A stretch of 37,901 bases of DNA, taken from assembly GCF_003478505.1 (NCBI RefSeq), contig NZ_QUFI01000021.1, forward strand, positions 17,248 through 55,148, read 5' to 3'. A program made the position numbers and the translations under genes. The notes under the pieces were generated by a model. The model saw only the letters and a program-made list of their open reading frames with translations. It ran no database searches and was not told where the DNA came from. The first letter of the stretch is position 1. Each line of letters starts with the position of its first letter. Below, piece by piece: positions 7,524-15,044 of the stretch. The DNA comes from Clostridium sp. AF27-2AA. Its GTDB lineage: Bacteria > Bacillota > Clostridia > Lachnospirales > Lachnospiraceae.

Positions 7524-8222
7524 TTAGTAGCTGATATAGTGGTGCACCATATCCCTGGCGCGCTTATATTCCTCCAGGTTCATGGTGATCTTTCCTTTTT
7601 CTATGGAAATAACCCGGTCCTCTTCCAGTTTTTTGATGGTTCGGTTTAAAGTCTTCACGGTAATGCCGCACTCCTCATAGAGCTGCTGCCGGGTCTTTTT
7701 GATGATGATGTGCCCCGTCTTCTCAACCTTCTCCATGGCAGCCGCACGCAGGACATAGTCCAGCAAAATAAACTGCGGTGGATAAAAGAGCCTTGCGCCG
7801 CGGTTGTAGGAGGAACGGTAGAGCTTGTAGGCGATCTTGTGAGCCACCAGACGCAGGAAGTGGATATCCTTCGCAATCCAGTCCTCAAAATCCTTCCGGC
7901 TGATGTAAAAGACCGTTGTCTCGGTCAGTGTTTCAATGGTTACGGAGGTTTTCGGCATGCCCGCCAGAATCGTCACCTCGCCCACAAAGTCAATGGGCTC
8001 ATTCTTTTCAATCATGAACACATTGCCGTTCTGGAATTCATTGATCACCCGGTGCTCACCCCTGGCAATGATTCCAAAATATTCCAGCTCGTAATCCTTC
8101 TGGTGGATGATAACGCCTGGCGCGTAGGTTTTGATCCAGTAGCGCTGTTCCAGCTCCTTTGGCATATATTTTAAGTAGTTTTCCAGTTCCGGTACTTCTT
8201 TTCTCAGTTCTTCCAGTGTCAT
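7524..8222 (-). CDS. Crp/Fnr-family transcriptional regulator
   Basis: This 232-residue protein has an N-terminal cyclic-nucleotide-binding-type beta-roll (about 20-125; PGVIIHQKDYELEYFGIIARG, PIDFVGEVTILAG) and a C-terminal winged helix (about 165-215; TRQQLYEECGITVKTLNRTIKKLEED). There is no cluster of cysteines for an iron-sulfur centre, so it is not a classical Fnr. It diverges from the DUF3100 operon and is the obvious candidate regulator of it. A promoter (TTTTCA, 17 bp, TATAAT) lies at 8373-8401, giving a leader of about 145 bases that holds near-identical direct repeats. The effector is unknown. Confidence 0.82.
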   Translation of the reverse strand: MTLEELRKEVPELENYLKYMPKELEQRYWIKTYAPGVIIHQKDYELEYFGIIARGEHRVINEFQNGNVFMIEKNEPIDFVGEVTILAGMPKTSVTIETLTETTVFYISRKDFEDWIAKDIHFLRLVAHKIAYKLYRSSYNRGARLFYPPQFILLDYVLRAAAMEKVEKTGHIIIKKTRQQLYEECGITVKTLNRTIKKLEEDRVISIEKGKITMNLEEYKRARDMVHHYISY

Positions 8223-8256
8223 TGTCCCTGCCCCCGTCTTCGGTCATTCTTTCTCG

Positions 8257-8320
8257 TCCGCTTTTTCACATTTCGGCCTTTTGCATTCCGCTTTTTCACA
8301 TTTCCGCTTTTTCGTATTTC
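8257..8320 (-). repeat. Direct repeats in the leader of the Crp/Fnr gene
   Basis: TCCGCTTTTTCACATTTC occurs at 8257-8274 and again, identically, at 8287-8304 (exactly 30 bp apart). A third, slightly diverged copy is at 8303-8320. As minus-strand RNA each complete unit contains AUGUGA, a start-stop, and short uORFs ending in KAEM are formed. Confidence 0.7.
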
Positions 8321-8372
8321 ATCTATTTTGCATGATCTGCCCACCCCGCGGACAACACCGATTGTATTTTTC

Positions 8373-8401
8373 ATTATAATTTGAAACTTCTTCCCTGAAA
8401 A
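8373..8401 (-). promoter_or_regulatory. Promoter of the Crp/Fnr regulator gene
   Basis: On the minus strand TTTTCA (8396-8401), 17 bp, TATAAT (8373-8378). The -10 is perfect, the -35 is weak. Confidence 0.5.
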
Positions 8402-8447
8402 GTCCCATTTGTCCTTTTTTGAAAACGCCTCTTACGCTAGAATGAGC

Positions 8448-8466
8448 GTGTTGAGAAACGTTACAC
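8448..8466. promoter_or_regulatory. Possible dyad operator before the DUF3100 operon
   Basis: GTGT-N11-ACAC, with AACGTT inside, lies 28 bp before the ATG at 8494 and just downstream of a TAGAAT -10-like box (8438-8443). It could bind the divergent Crp/Fnr protein; the symmetry is imperfect. Confidence 0.3.
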
Positions 8467-8493
8467 AAAAAACTTACACAAAGGAGTAACCTT

Positions 8494-9336
8494 ATGGACA
8501 AGTACATGTATCCTTCCCTCAAGGCCCGCATTCAGGCGGAGTACAAGATCTATCTGCTGGCATTTCTCTTTATTGCCATCGCAGACAAAATCGGCCAGAT
8601 CAAAATCCCCTTCGGTCTCGGCACCTTTATTCTCTTCCCTATTTTCTATTCCCTGATCCTTGGCATTCTCTCCGGCCCGCAGGTCGCAAAGATTGTAAAA
8701 TCCAAAGAAGTCAAAGCGGCATCCAAACTGGTTATCGTCGCCATCTGTCCCTTTATCGCAAAACTCGGCATCAACGCAGGCGCAAGCATTGAGACCGTCA
8801 TTTCCGCTGGTCCGGCCCTGCTGTTACAGGAATTCGGAAATCTGGGCACCATCTTTTTAGCAATGCCGCTGGCTCTGATGCTTGGCTTAAAGCGCGAGGC
8901 CATCGGCGCTACCCACTCCATCAACCGTGAGACCAACCTGGCCCTCATCACCGATATGTACGGACCAGATTCACCGGAGACCCGCGGCAGCCTTTCCATC
9001 TATGTGGTAGGCGGCATGATCGGCACCATTTACTTCGGCTTCATGGTTTCCATTATCGCTTCCTTAAACATTTTCCATCCCTATGCCCTGGGCATGTCCT
9101 CCGGTGTGGGCGCCGGCATCATGATGGCCAGCGCAACTGCTGTCCTCACCGAGATCTATCCGGCTATGGCAGATCAGATTTCTGCACTGGCCAGCGCCAG
9201 CGAGACCATCTCCGGCATCGATGGCATCTACATGGCGATCTTTATCGGCATCCCGCTGTGCAACTGGCTGTACGCAAAGCTGGAGCCGGTCCTTGGCCGC
9301 AGAAGCAACAAGAACGCAAGCAAAACCAACGCATAA
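8494..9336 (+). CDS. DUF3100 family integral membrane protein
   Basis: This 280-residue membrane protein matches the DUF3100 pattern (LKARIQAEYKIYLLAFLFI start; IGQIKIPFGLGTFILFPIFY; GLKREAIGATHSINRE). Around seven to eight hydrophobic segments are visible, and the last 15 residues are charged and Asn/Lys-rich. The ribosome binding site AAAGGAG is well placed. A second small membrane protein begins 21 bp downstream and an amidohydrolase follows, so a transporter for the amidohydrolase substrate, or export of its product, is a reasonable inference. The family has no established substrate that I know of. A Crp/Fnr regulator is divergent. Confidence 0.75.
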   Translation: MDKYMYPSLKARIQAEYKIYLLAFLFIAIADKIGQIKIPFGLGTFILFPIFYSLILGILSGPQVAKIVKSKEVKAASKLVIVAICPFIAKLGINAGASIETVISAGPALLLQEFGNLGTIFLAMPLALMLGLKREAIGATHSINRETNLALITDMYGPDSPETRGSLSIYVVGGMIGTIYFGFMVSIIASLNIFHPYALGMSSGVGAGIMMASATAVLTEIYPAMADQISALASASETISGIDGIYMAIFIGIPLCNWLYAKLEPVLGRRSNKNASKTNA

Positions 9337-9357
9337 TATCTGGAGGAACAAATCAGT

Positions 9358-9804
9358 ATGAGATACATTGAATGGGCATTTTTATTTCTGTTATCCGGCC
9401 TTGGCATTGCCCTGGCAAACTTTGTCGGCTTCCACGTAGCCTTCACCGACTCCCTTCCGGGTGTCTGCATCCTGCTTGTCATTGCCATTGCAGGCGTTGC
9501 AGTCAGCAAAGTCGTTCCGTTAAAGCTTCCGATTGTTGCTTACGTTTCCATCCTGGGACTGTTAGCTGCTTCCCCGATTTCTCCGTGCCGTGAGTTTGTC
9601 ATTGCTTCTGCCGGAAAGATTAACTTCACCGCTCCGCTCACCATGGTAGGCGCTTACGCAGGAATCTCCATCAGCGACCAGATCCACACCTTCGTAAAAC
9701 AGGGCTGGAAGATGATCCTGATCGGCATCTTTGTCATGACCGGAACCTTTGTGTTCTCCGCAATCATTGCTCAGATCGGACTGACACTCACCGGAGCTAT
9801 CTAG
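9358..9804 (+). CDS. Small integral membrane protein, probable partner of the DUF3100 protein
   Basis: This 148-residue protein consists almost entirely of about four or five hydrophobic segments. A conserved-looking loop (ASPISPCREFVIASAGKINF) is followed by LTMVGAYAGISISDQIHTF, similar in style to loops of secondary transporters. The start follows GGAGG about 13 bases upstream. It lies between the DUF3100 gene and the amidohydrolase with short gaps, so all three are likely co-transcribed. I do not recognise the family. The size and position suggest the two membrane proteins form one split transporter, which is inference. Confidence 0.65.
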   Translation: MRYIEWAFLFLLSGLGIALANFVGFHVAFTDSLPGVCILLVIAIAGVAVSKVVPLKLPIVAYVSILGLLAASPISPCREFVIASAGKINFTAPLTMVGAYAGISISDQIHTFVKQGWKMILIGIFVMTGTFVFSAIIAQIGLTLTGAI

Positions 9805-9814
9805 GAGGGCTTTT

Positions 9815-11173
9815 ATGGCTGATTTACGCATTACCCATGTGTCCGTTCTTTTGGAGGACGGAACCATTTTAAAAGACCAGAATGTGGATGTAACCGGCGG
9901 ACACTTCTCCCGCATCGCACCGGCCGGGGAAGATTCTTCTGCGAGCGCAGCCTGTGCCGCTGCCAGTCTGGCGACCGGAACATCTGTCCAGAACGGCGCA
10001 GACACTGTTCCTGATCAGACTCTGGACGGCCGCGGCAAGCTTCTCATGCCGGGTCTGGCCGACTGCCACATGCACACCGGCCAGCAGCTGTTAAAGGGCC
10101 GCGTCCTGGACGAGCTCCCCATGATCTGGACCCGGATCATGCTTCCCTTTGAAAGCACCCTGACACCGGAAAACATGCGTCTCAGCGCAGAGCTGGCCGC
10201 CCTGGAGATGATCCGCTCCGGCACCACCGCATTCATCGATGCCGGAAGCTACCATATGAAAGAGGCCGTAAAGGTCTACCGCAAATCCGGTCTGTGCGGC
10301 GTCCTCTCCCTCTCCACCATGGATGAAAAGGGACTCCCCGCTTCCATTGCCACCACAACAGAGGAGGCCGTAAGCCTGGCCGATGACTTTTACGAATTCT
10401 GCAAGGAGGATTCAAGACTGAAACCAGCCTACGCCCTGCGTTCCCTCATCTCCTGTTCCGAAGACCTGATCCGTCAGACCTCCGAGCACGCAAATGAGCG
10501 GCAAGCGCTCTTGCAGGCTCACATGAATGAATATGCAGGCGAAGTCAATTTCCACCTGCAGCGTTTCCAGCTGCGTCCCTACGAGTACCTGGATTCCCTC
10601 GGTGTCTTAAGTGACCGCTTCATCGGCGCCCACAGCATCATCCTCTCTGAGCACGAAAAGGCTTTGCTGCGTGACCGGGATGTGAAGGTCTGCCACTGCC
10701 CCTTCAGCAACTGCGGCAAGGGCATTCCGGATACCCCATCCCTCTTAGAGCAGGGCATCTGCGTGGGGCTTGGCACCGACGGCGCGGCCCACGGCGGCTT
10801 AAGCCTCTGGAATGAGATGAAGATTTTCCGCTCCGTCATGAACGCAAAACACGGCGTGGCCCAGGGCAATCCGTCCATCATGCCGGCAAAGCAGATCCTC
10901 TCCATGGCCACAAGAGACGGCTACCGTCTGATGAAAGAAGACGGCGGCGTCATCGCAGCCGGAAAGAAAGCTGACTTCATCACCATAAATTTACGCCAGC
11001 CACATCTATATCCTACTGGAAATCTGGTGAATACGCTGTTAGAATGTGTAACAGCGGCAGATGTCTGCGATGCAGCCGTAGACGGACAGCTTCTGATGAA
11101 GAACCGCGAGGTTCTGACTCTGGACGAGGAGCGCATTCTGGCTGACGCAGAACGTTATATGAATACTCTGTAA
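9815..11173 (+). CDS. Amidohydrolase-superfamily metal-dependent deaminase or hydrolase
   Basis: This 452-residue protein resembles the ATZ/TRZ and S-adenosylhomocysteine/methylthioadenosine deaminase branch. Metal and active-site residues are visible: HMH at 85-87 (motif GLADCHMHTG), QAHMNE with His236 and Glu239, GAH with His273, and GTDGAA with Asp322. The sequence around the Asp (GTDGAAHGGLSLWNEMK) differs from the canonical MtaD pattern, so the substrate is uncertain. Residues 41-67 form an Ala/Ser-rich low-complexity insertion in the N-terminal beta domain. The gene begins 10 bp after the small membrane protein and ends at a strong hairpin. It probably acts on a compound imported by the two upstream membrane proteins. 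Confidence 0.78.
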   Translation: MADLRITHVSVLLEDGTILKDQNVDVTGGHFSRIAPAGEDSSASAACAAASLATGTSVQNGADTVPDQTLDGRGKLLMPGLADCHMHTGQQLLKGRVLDELPMIWTRIMLPFESTLTPENMRLSAELAALEMIRSGTTAFIDAGSYHMKEAVKVYRKSGLCGVLSLSTMDEKGLPASIATTTEEAVSLADDFYEFCKEDSRLKPAYALRSLISCSEDLIRQTSEHANERQALLQAHMNEYAGEVNFHLQRFQLRPYEYLDSLGVLSDRFIGAHSIILSEHEKALLRDRDVKVCHCPFSNCGKGIPDTPSLLEQGICVGLGTDGAAHGGLSLWNEMKIFRSVMNAKHGVAQGNPSIMPAKQILSMATRDGYRLMKEDGGVIAAGKKADFITINLRQPHLYPTGNLVNTLLECVTAADVCDAAVDGQLLMKNREVLTLDEERILADAERYMNTL

Positions 11174-11183
11174 AAAATTCAAC

Positions 11184-11229
11184 GCAGCTATCCTGCTCCG
11201 AAACCGGATGGGATAGCTGCGATTTTATC
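11184..11229 (+). terminator. Terminator after the amidohydrolase gene
   Basis: GCAGCTATCC (11184-11193) pairs perfectly with GGATAGCTGC (11211-11220); the loop can pair further (CCG/CGG). It is followed by GATTTTATC, a modest T-tract. It separates the DUF3100 operon from the TSUP gene, perhaps incompletely. Confidence 0.7.
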
Positions 11230-11250
11230 AAAAGAAAGGTAATTTTCACT

Positions 11251-12018
11251 ATGATCATGACTTCCCTGATTCTGATGATCCTGTTAAACATCATTGTGGG
11301 TGCCTGCGTAGGACTGACCGGCATTGCCGGTTTCCTGCTTCCCATGTTTTACACCGGTTTTCTAAACATGCCCTCCACTGAAGCACTGGCTTTAAGCTTC
11401 TCCGCCTTTCTGGTATCCGGCATCATCGGTTCCATCAATTTTTACCGGGCAGGGAACCTGGAAATACGCCCCGCCCTGGTACTCTCCCTGGGAAGCCTGA
11501 TCGGTGCCATCTTCGGCGTAAAGATCAACCTGCTGATCCCGGAATCCACCATCAAGGTAATCTTATACCTGGTAGTGCTCTTCTCCGGCATCTCCATCCT
11601 GCTGCGAAAGGATGCCCCGGCCGGGGACAAGAGCCGCAGGCTGGTCAAAGCTGATACCAGAAAAAATCTGCTCTACGTGGTACTTGGCATCGTGACCGGT
11701 GCCATCTGCGCCGCCTCCGGAGCCGGCGGCCCGGTCCTCGTCATGCCCCTTTTAACCGTAATCGGCTTTCCGGTCCACACCGCAGTCGGCGTAGCCCTCT
11801 TCGATTCCATCGCCATTGCCCTTGTGGCAGCTTCCGGCTATCTGGTCCATGCGGCAGGAAGTAAAGAAATGTGGATGCTGCTCCCCATCCTTCTGATTGG
11901 CCACGCCATCGGTGTCTTCTTCGGCAGCCGCAACGCCACCCGCATCAACCAGAAGCTGTTAAAACGGATTGTGGCCGTTGCCTCCATCCTAATCGCACTC
12001 ATGAAGCTGCTCCTGTAA
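11251..12018 (+). CDS. TSUP family (TauE/SafE) membrane permease
   Basis: This 255-residue membrane protein has the two-repeat layout of the TauE/SafE family: GACVGLTGIAGFLLPMFY in the first half and GAICAASGAGGPVLVMPLL in the second, the latter containing the typical SGAGGP motif. About eight hydrophobic segments are visible. TSUP proteins move sulfite, sulfoacetate, organosulfonates or other small anions. It begins 77 bp after the amidohydrolase stop, beyond a terminator-like hairpin, so it may be part of the same function by read-through. It ends before a long palindrome separating it from the convergent ABC operon. The substrate cannot be read from the sequence. Confidence 0.82.
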   Translation: MIMTSLILMILLNIIVGACVGLTGIAGFLLPMFYTGFLNMPSTEALALSFSAFLVSGIIGSINFYRAGNLEIRPALVLSLGSLIGAIFGVKINLLIPESTIKVILYLVVLFSGISILLRKDAPAGDKSRRLVKADTRKNLLYVVLGIVTGAICAASGAGGPVLVMPLLTVIGFPVHTAVGVALFDSIAIALVAASGYLVHAAGSKEMWMLLPILLIGHAIGVFFGSRNATRINQKLLKRIVAVASILIALMKLLL

Positions 12019-12046
12019 ATGCAAAAATATTGATATGTAATCACTA

Positions 12047-12314
12047 AAAGGTCCGGAAGAGAATGAGACCGCATGCTTTTTCTTACCGTAGCAAAACTAA
12101 TAACGCAGAAGTTCCGGACTCCTCATGCAGAATAAGCAGACACATTGGAATTTTCTTCATGAGCGAGCATAGCGTCAGACCGGAGACCCTTGTTTGAGCA
12201 CGCATCGCGTGCGAGTTTGGGTCGCAGGTTTGACAATAAGCGGCGCAGCGAATGAAGTACAAAATTCCACCGTGTCTGCGGTTCTGTATGAGGAGTCCGG
12301 AACTTAGGACCTTT
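12047..12314. repeat. Long imperfect palindromic element, about 268 bp
   Basis: The ends AAAGGTCC (12047-12054) and GGACCTTT (12307-12314) are inverted. Inside, the following pair in order: 18 perfect bases 12109-12126 with 12288-12305 (AAGTTCCGGACTCCTCAT), CAGAA/TTCTG, GCAGACAC/GTGTCTGC (12136-12143, 12272-12279), GGAATTTT/AAAATTCC, CTTCAT/ATGAAG, GACCC/GGGTC, and a central GCACGC-ATC-GCGTGC (12198-12212). About 54 unpaired bases lie on the left only (12055-12108). It sits between convergent genes and holds no supported ORF. The right edge of the window (37875-37891) carries a near match to its left end, so it appears dispersed. It may be a bidirectional terminator or a non-autonomous mobile element. 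Confidence 0.75.
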
Positions 12315-12338
12315 ATTCGGTTTTGTGTGTCAAATTTT

Positions 12339-13082
12339 CTAGCCCTGAATAAATCTGCTTAAGAACTCCTTGGTCTTTGCTTTCTGCGGATTGCCGAAGA
12401 TATCTGCCGGCTTTCCTTCCTCCTCAATGACTCCGTCTGCCATGAATACCACATGGTTGGAGACATCGCGGGCAAAGGCCATCTCATGAGTTACGATGAT
12501 CATGGTGATGCCTTCCTTTGCAAGGGTACGCATAACGGCCAGTACCTCGCCTACCATCTGGGGATCCAGCGCGGAGGTCGGCTCATCGAACAGCAGCACT
12601 TCCGGCTCCATAGCCAGAGCACGGGCGATGGCCACACGCTGCTTCTGTCCGCCGGAGATCTGCTTCGGCTTTGCGTTGATGTACGGTGCCATGCCTACCT
12701 TTTCCAGATACTTCATGGCATTCTGTTTTGCTTCCTCTTTGGAACGCTTTAACACCTTGGTCTGGCCGATCATGCAGTTTTCCAGAACGGTCAGGTTGTT
12801 AAACAGGTTAAAGCTCTGGAACACCATGCCTACCTTAGAACGGTATGCCGGGACATTGACACCCTTGTCGGTGATGTCCTTCTCATGATAGAGGATCTCT
12901 CCGGTGGTCGGAGTCTCCAGCATGTTGATACAGCGCAGCAGCGTAGACTTACCAGAACCGGACGCGCCAATGATACAGGTTACGTCTCCGGTATCTACCG
13001 TAAAGTCAATGTCACGCAGGACAACATGCTTGCCGAAGGATTTGCTTAAATGACGAATTTCCAGTACATGATTCTCTGCCAT
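12339..13082 (-). CDS. Polar amino acid ABC transporter ATP-binding protein (GlnQ type)
   Basis: This 247-residue ATPase has Walker A GASGSGKS (39-46), Q-loop VFQSFNLF, signature ISGGQKQR (from 142), Walker [14 protein letters not shown] (from 162) and the H-loop VTHEM. All are typical of the polar amino acid (PAAT) branch. It is the last gene of a three-gene operon: binding protein, permease, ATPase. The gap to the permease is 2 bp. The start is an ATG with the AAGGAGGAAG site lying in the end of the permease gene. Confidence 0.9.
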   Translation of the reverse strand: MAENHVLEIRHLSKSFGKHVVLRDIDFTVDTGDVTCIIGASGSGKSTLLRCINMLETPTTGEILYHEKDITDKGVNVPAYRSKVGMVFQSFNLFNNLTVLENCMIGQTKVLKRSKEEAKQNAMKYLEKVGMAPYINAKPKQISGGQKQRVAIARALAMEPEVLLFDEPTSALDPQMVGEVLAVMRTLAKEGITMIIVTHEMAFARDVSNHVVFMADGVIEEEGKPADIFGNPQKAKTKEFLSRFIQG

Positions 13083-13084
13083 TG

Positions 13085-13876
13085 TTAGTCTTCCTCCTTC
13101 TTTTTCTCTTCATAACGGTACATGCCGCTGGTGTGGGCCAGGGTGTCCGTGGTTGCCAGATCATAGTTGTCAGAACCGTCCATGCGGTTCTCCAGCCACC
13201 GCAGGATGCGGGAGCAGGTAAAGGTCATGATGAAGTACACGATCATGGTGATGGTGTAGGTCTCAAAATTCATGTACAGGGCACCTGCTGCGGATTTGGT
13301 CTTGTAAAGCAGCTCTGCCACACCGATCACGGAAAGCACGCAGCTGTCCTTGATGTTGATGATCAGGTTGTTGCCGATCTGCGGCATGATGTTTCTCAGG
13401 GCCTGGGGCAGAATGACATAAAGCATGGTCTGTACATGGGTCATGCCAATGGCCTTTGCGCCCTCAGTCTGGCCCGGATCAATGGAAAGGATACCGCCGC
13501 GGACTGTCTCAGCCATGTAGGCACCGGTATTGATGGACAGGATAAAATATGCGGCCTGCCACATGCTTAAGTTTAAGCCTAAAAGCGGAAGCATACCGTA
13601 ATAAATGAACATGGCCTGCGCCATCATCGGGGTACCGCGGAAAAATTCCACGTAGGCATTCATGATGAGCTTGATCACCCATAAAACTGCCTTCTTAATC
13701 GGATTGTCTTTTGCTTCAACCGGAATGGTCTGCACAATACCCACTGCGAAACCGATGATGCATCCCACAATGGTGCCCACCAGCGCAATGCGGATGCTGA
13801 CTCCTGCACCCTGCAGCATAGACATTCCGTATCTCTGGAATACGACCATCACACGGCCGAAAAAGTCTGTTGGCAT
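13085..13876 (-). CDS. Polar amino acid ABC transporter permease (HisM/GlnP type)
   Basis: This 263-residue inner-membrane protein starts at the ATG at 13876, preceded by AGAGGAG; the longer frame to 13936 runs through an intercistronic hairpin and is unlikely. It has the PAAT permease features: [16 protein letters not shown] near the N-terminus, [18 protein letters not shown], and the EAA loop region [28 protein letters not shown]. About five hydrophobic segments are visible. The C-terminal 30 residues are charged. It lies between the binding protein and ATPase genes. Confidence 0.88.
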   Translation of the reverse strand: MPTDFFGRVMVVFQRYGMSMLQGAGVSIRIALVGTIVGCIIGFAVGIVQTIPVEAKDNPIKKAVLWVIKLIMNAYVEFFRGTPMMAQAMFIYYGMLPLLGLNLSMWQAAYFILSINTGAYMAETVRGGILSIDPGQTEGAKAIGMTHVQTMLYVILPQALRNIMPQIGNNLIINIKDSCVLSVIGVAELLYKTKSAAGALYMNFETYTITMIVYFIMTFTCSRILRWLENRMDGSDNYDLATTDTLAHTSGMYRYEEKKKEED

Positions 13877-13912
13877 AATACTTCTCCTCTGAAATTTAAA
13901 ACTGTAGATTAA

Positions 13913-13934
13913 GGGCGCGCCTGACGGTGCGCCC
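13913..13934 (-). promoter_or_regulatory. Intercistronic hairpin between binding protein and permease genes
   Basis: GGGCGC and GCGCCC pair around a 10-base loop, with no strong T-tract after it on the minus strand. Such hairpins commonly protect upstream mRNA and keep binding-protein levels above permease levels. Confidence 0.5.
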
Positions 13935-13948
13935 ACATGGAATCTGAA

Positions 13949-14884
13949 TTAGTTAGCCAGCGGCTGAACAGAAATAGCCTCGTCCATCATAGCAGAAAAA
14001 TCATCTTTGGTCATCTTGGTGAGGACGCTGTCGATGGCTTCTTTTAACTCGGTGTTGCCCTTCTTCATGGAGATACCGATGTTGATATCCTCATCGCTTA
14101 CCTGGAAGTCGTCATCACCGCCGCCAAACTCAAGCATCTTGAAGTTCGGGTAAGCAACTAAAGCGCCTTTACCGGTCGGCTGGTCGGTTACAACCAGGTC
14201 ACACTTGTCTGCGTTTAAGGACATCAGCATATCCGGTGCGCTCGCGGTTGCAGCCAGGATGTTTGCGTCCGGAATCTGCGGCAGGCAGTTCTGATACCAG
14301 ATGGTGCTCTGCTGGGAGGTACAGGTTGCGCCGGCCAGATCTGCAACGCTCTTTGCGTCTGCATACTTGCCGTCCTGTTTTACCAGGGTAACGATGGTTG
14401 CGTAGTAGTACGGCTCAGAGAAATCGACTGCCTGAAGACGCTCCTCGGTGATGGACTGTCCTGCGATAACACAGTCAACCTGACCAGACTGGATAGCCGG
14501 GATCAGGGAATCCCAGTCAAGACGTACGATCTGAAGATCATAGCCTAACTCGTCACAGATTTTCTTTGCCATCATAACATCGTAGCCGTAAGCGTATTCG
14601 TTGCTGTCTGCGATCGGAACCGCGCCGTTGGAATCATCCGGCTGGGTCCAGTTGTACGGTGCGTATGCGCACTCCATAGCTACCTTTAATACTTTCTTCT
14701 CGCCGTCCTTTGCAGCCTCGGTCTCGCCTGCTGCAGTGGTCTCTGCTGCATCTGCCGCGCTCTCTGCTGCGGTGGCATCTGCTGCTGCGGTGGTCTCAGC
14801 CTTGCTGCCGCCGCATGCGGTCATGGATGCTGCCATCAGGGCTGCCATAGCGGCTGCCATCAGTTTCTTTGCGTTCTTTTTCAT
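13949..14884 (-). CDS. Polar amino acid ABC transporter substrate-binding lipoprotein
   Basis: This 311-residue lipoprotein starts at the ATG at 14884 with GAGGAGG upstream; the longer frame includes the leader and is rejected because it starts upstream of the predicted transcription start. The signal peptide ends at lipobox MTAC, Cys24. A low-complexity Ala/Thr/Glu linker runs to about residue 67. The rest matches SBP family 3: LKVAMECAYAPYNW, YGYDVMMAKKICDELG, LIPAIQSGQVDCVIAGQSITEER and VDFSEPYYYATIVTLV. The expected ligand is a polar or cationic amino acid, not resolvable further. Its promoter and a terminator-like hairpin lie upstream. Confidence 0.88.
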   Translation of the reverse strand: MKKNAKKLMAAAMAALMAASMTACGGSKAETTAAADATAAESAADAAETTAAGETEAAKDGEKKVLKVAMECAYAPYNWTQPDDSNGAVPIADSNEYAYGYDVMMAKKICDELGYDLQIVRLDWDSLIPAIQSGQVDCVIAGQSITEERLQAVDFSEPYYYATIVTLVKQDGKYADAKSVADLAGATCTSQQSTIWYQNCLPQIPDANILAATASAPDMLMSLNADKCDLVVTDQPTGKGALVAYPNFKMLEFGGGDDDFQVSDEDINIGISMKKGNTELKEAIDSVLTKMTKDDFSAMMDEAISVQPLAN

Positions 14885-14894
14885 AATGTTTCCT

Positions 14895-14940
14895 CCTCGC
14901 GCATGAAAAAAGTAAAGAAGCCCCTTGGTTGAAGGCTCCT
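14895..14940 (-). terminator. Terminator-like hairpin in the 5' leader of the amino acid ABC operon
   Basis: On the minus strand AAAGGAGCC pairs with GGCTTCTTT (one G-T pair) and is followed by ACTTTTTTC. It lies between the promoter and the ribosome binding site of the binding protein, so it could attenuate the operon. Confidence 0.55.
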
Positions 14941-14984
14941 TTGCTTTCTTTTTCACGCATATTCTTGGTTTATAAGCTTGTTTT

Positions 14985-15013
14985 ATCATACAACCCGTCT
15001 GTATCTTTGTCAA
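14985..15013 (-). promoter_or_regulatory. Strong sigma-A promoter of the amino acid ABC operon
   Basis: On the minus strand TTGACA (15008-15013), 17 bp, TATGAT (14985-14990). It is among the best promoter matches in the window, and lies 100 bp before the start codon. Confidence 0.8.
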
Positions 15014-15044
15014 TTGCTTATTTTCTTAACTGCCCCATTCCTGC

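Noticed and set aside
8257..8320. Short CRISPR-like array from the 18-bp repeats
   Set aside because: Only two exact copies and one diverged copy, with unequal spacers of 12 and 0 bases, and no cas genes nearby.
12019..12338. Insertion sequence remnant with transposase
   Set aside because: Terminal inverted repeats exist, but no reading frame with transposase features occurs between them; only a non-autonomous or structural element can be supported.
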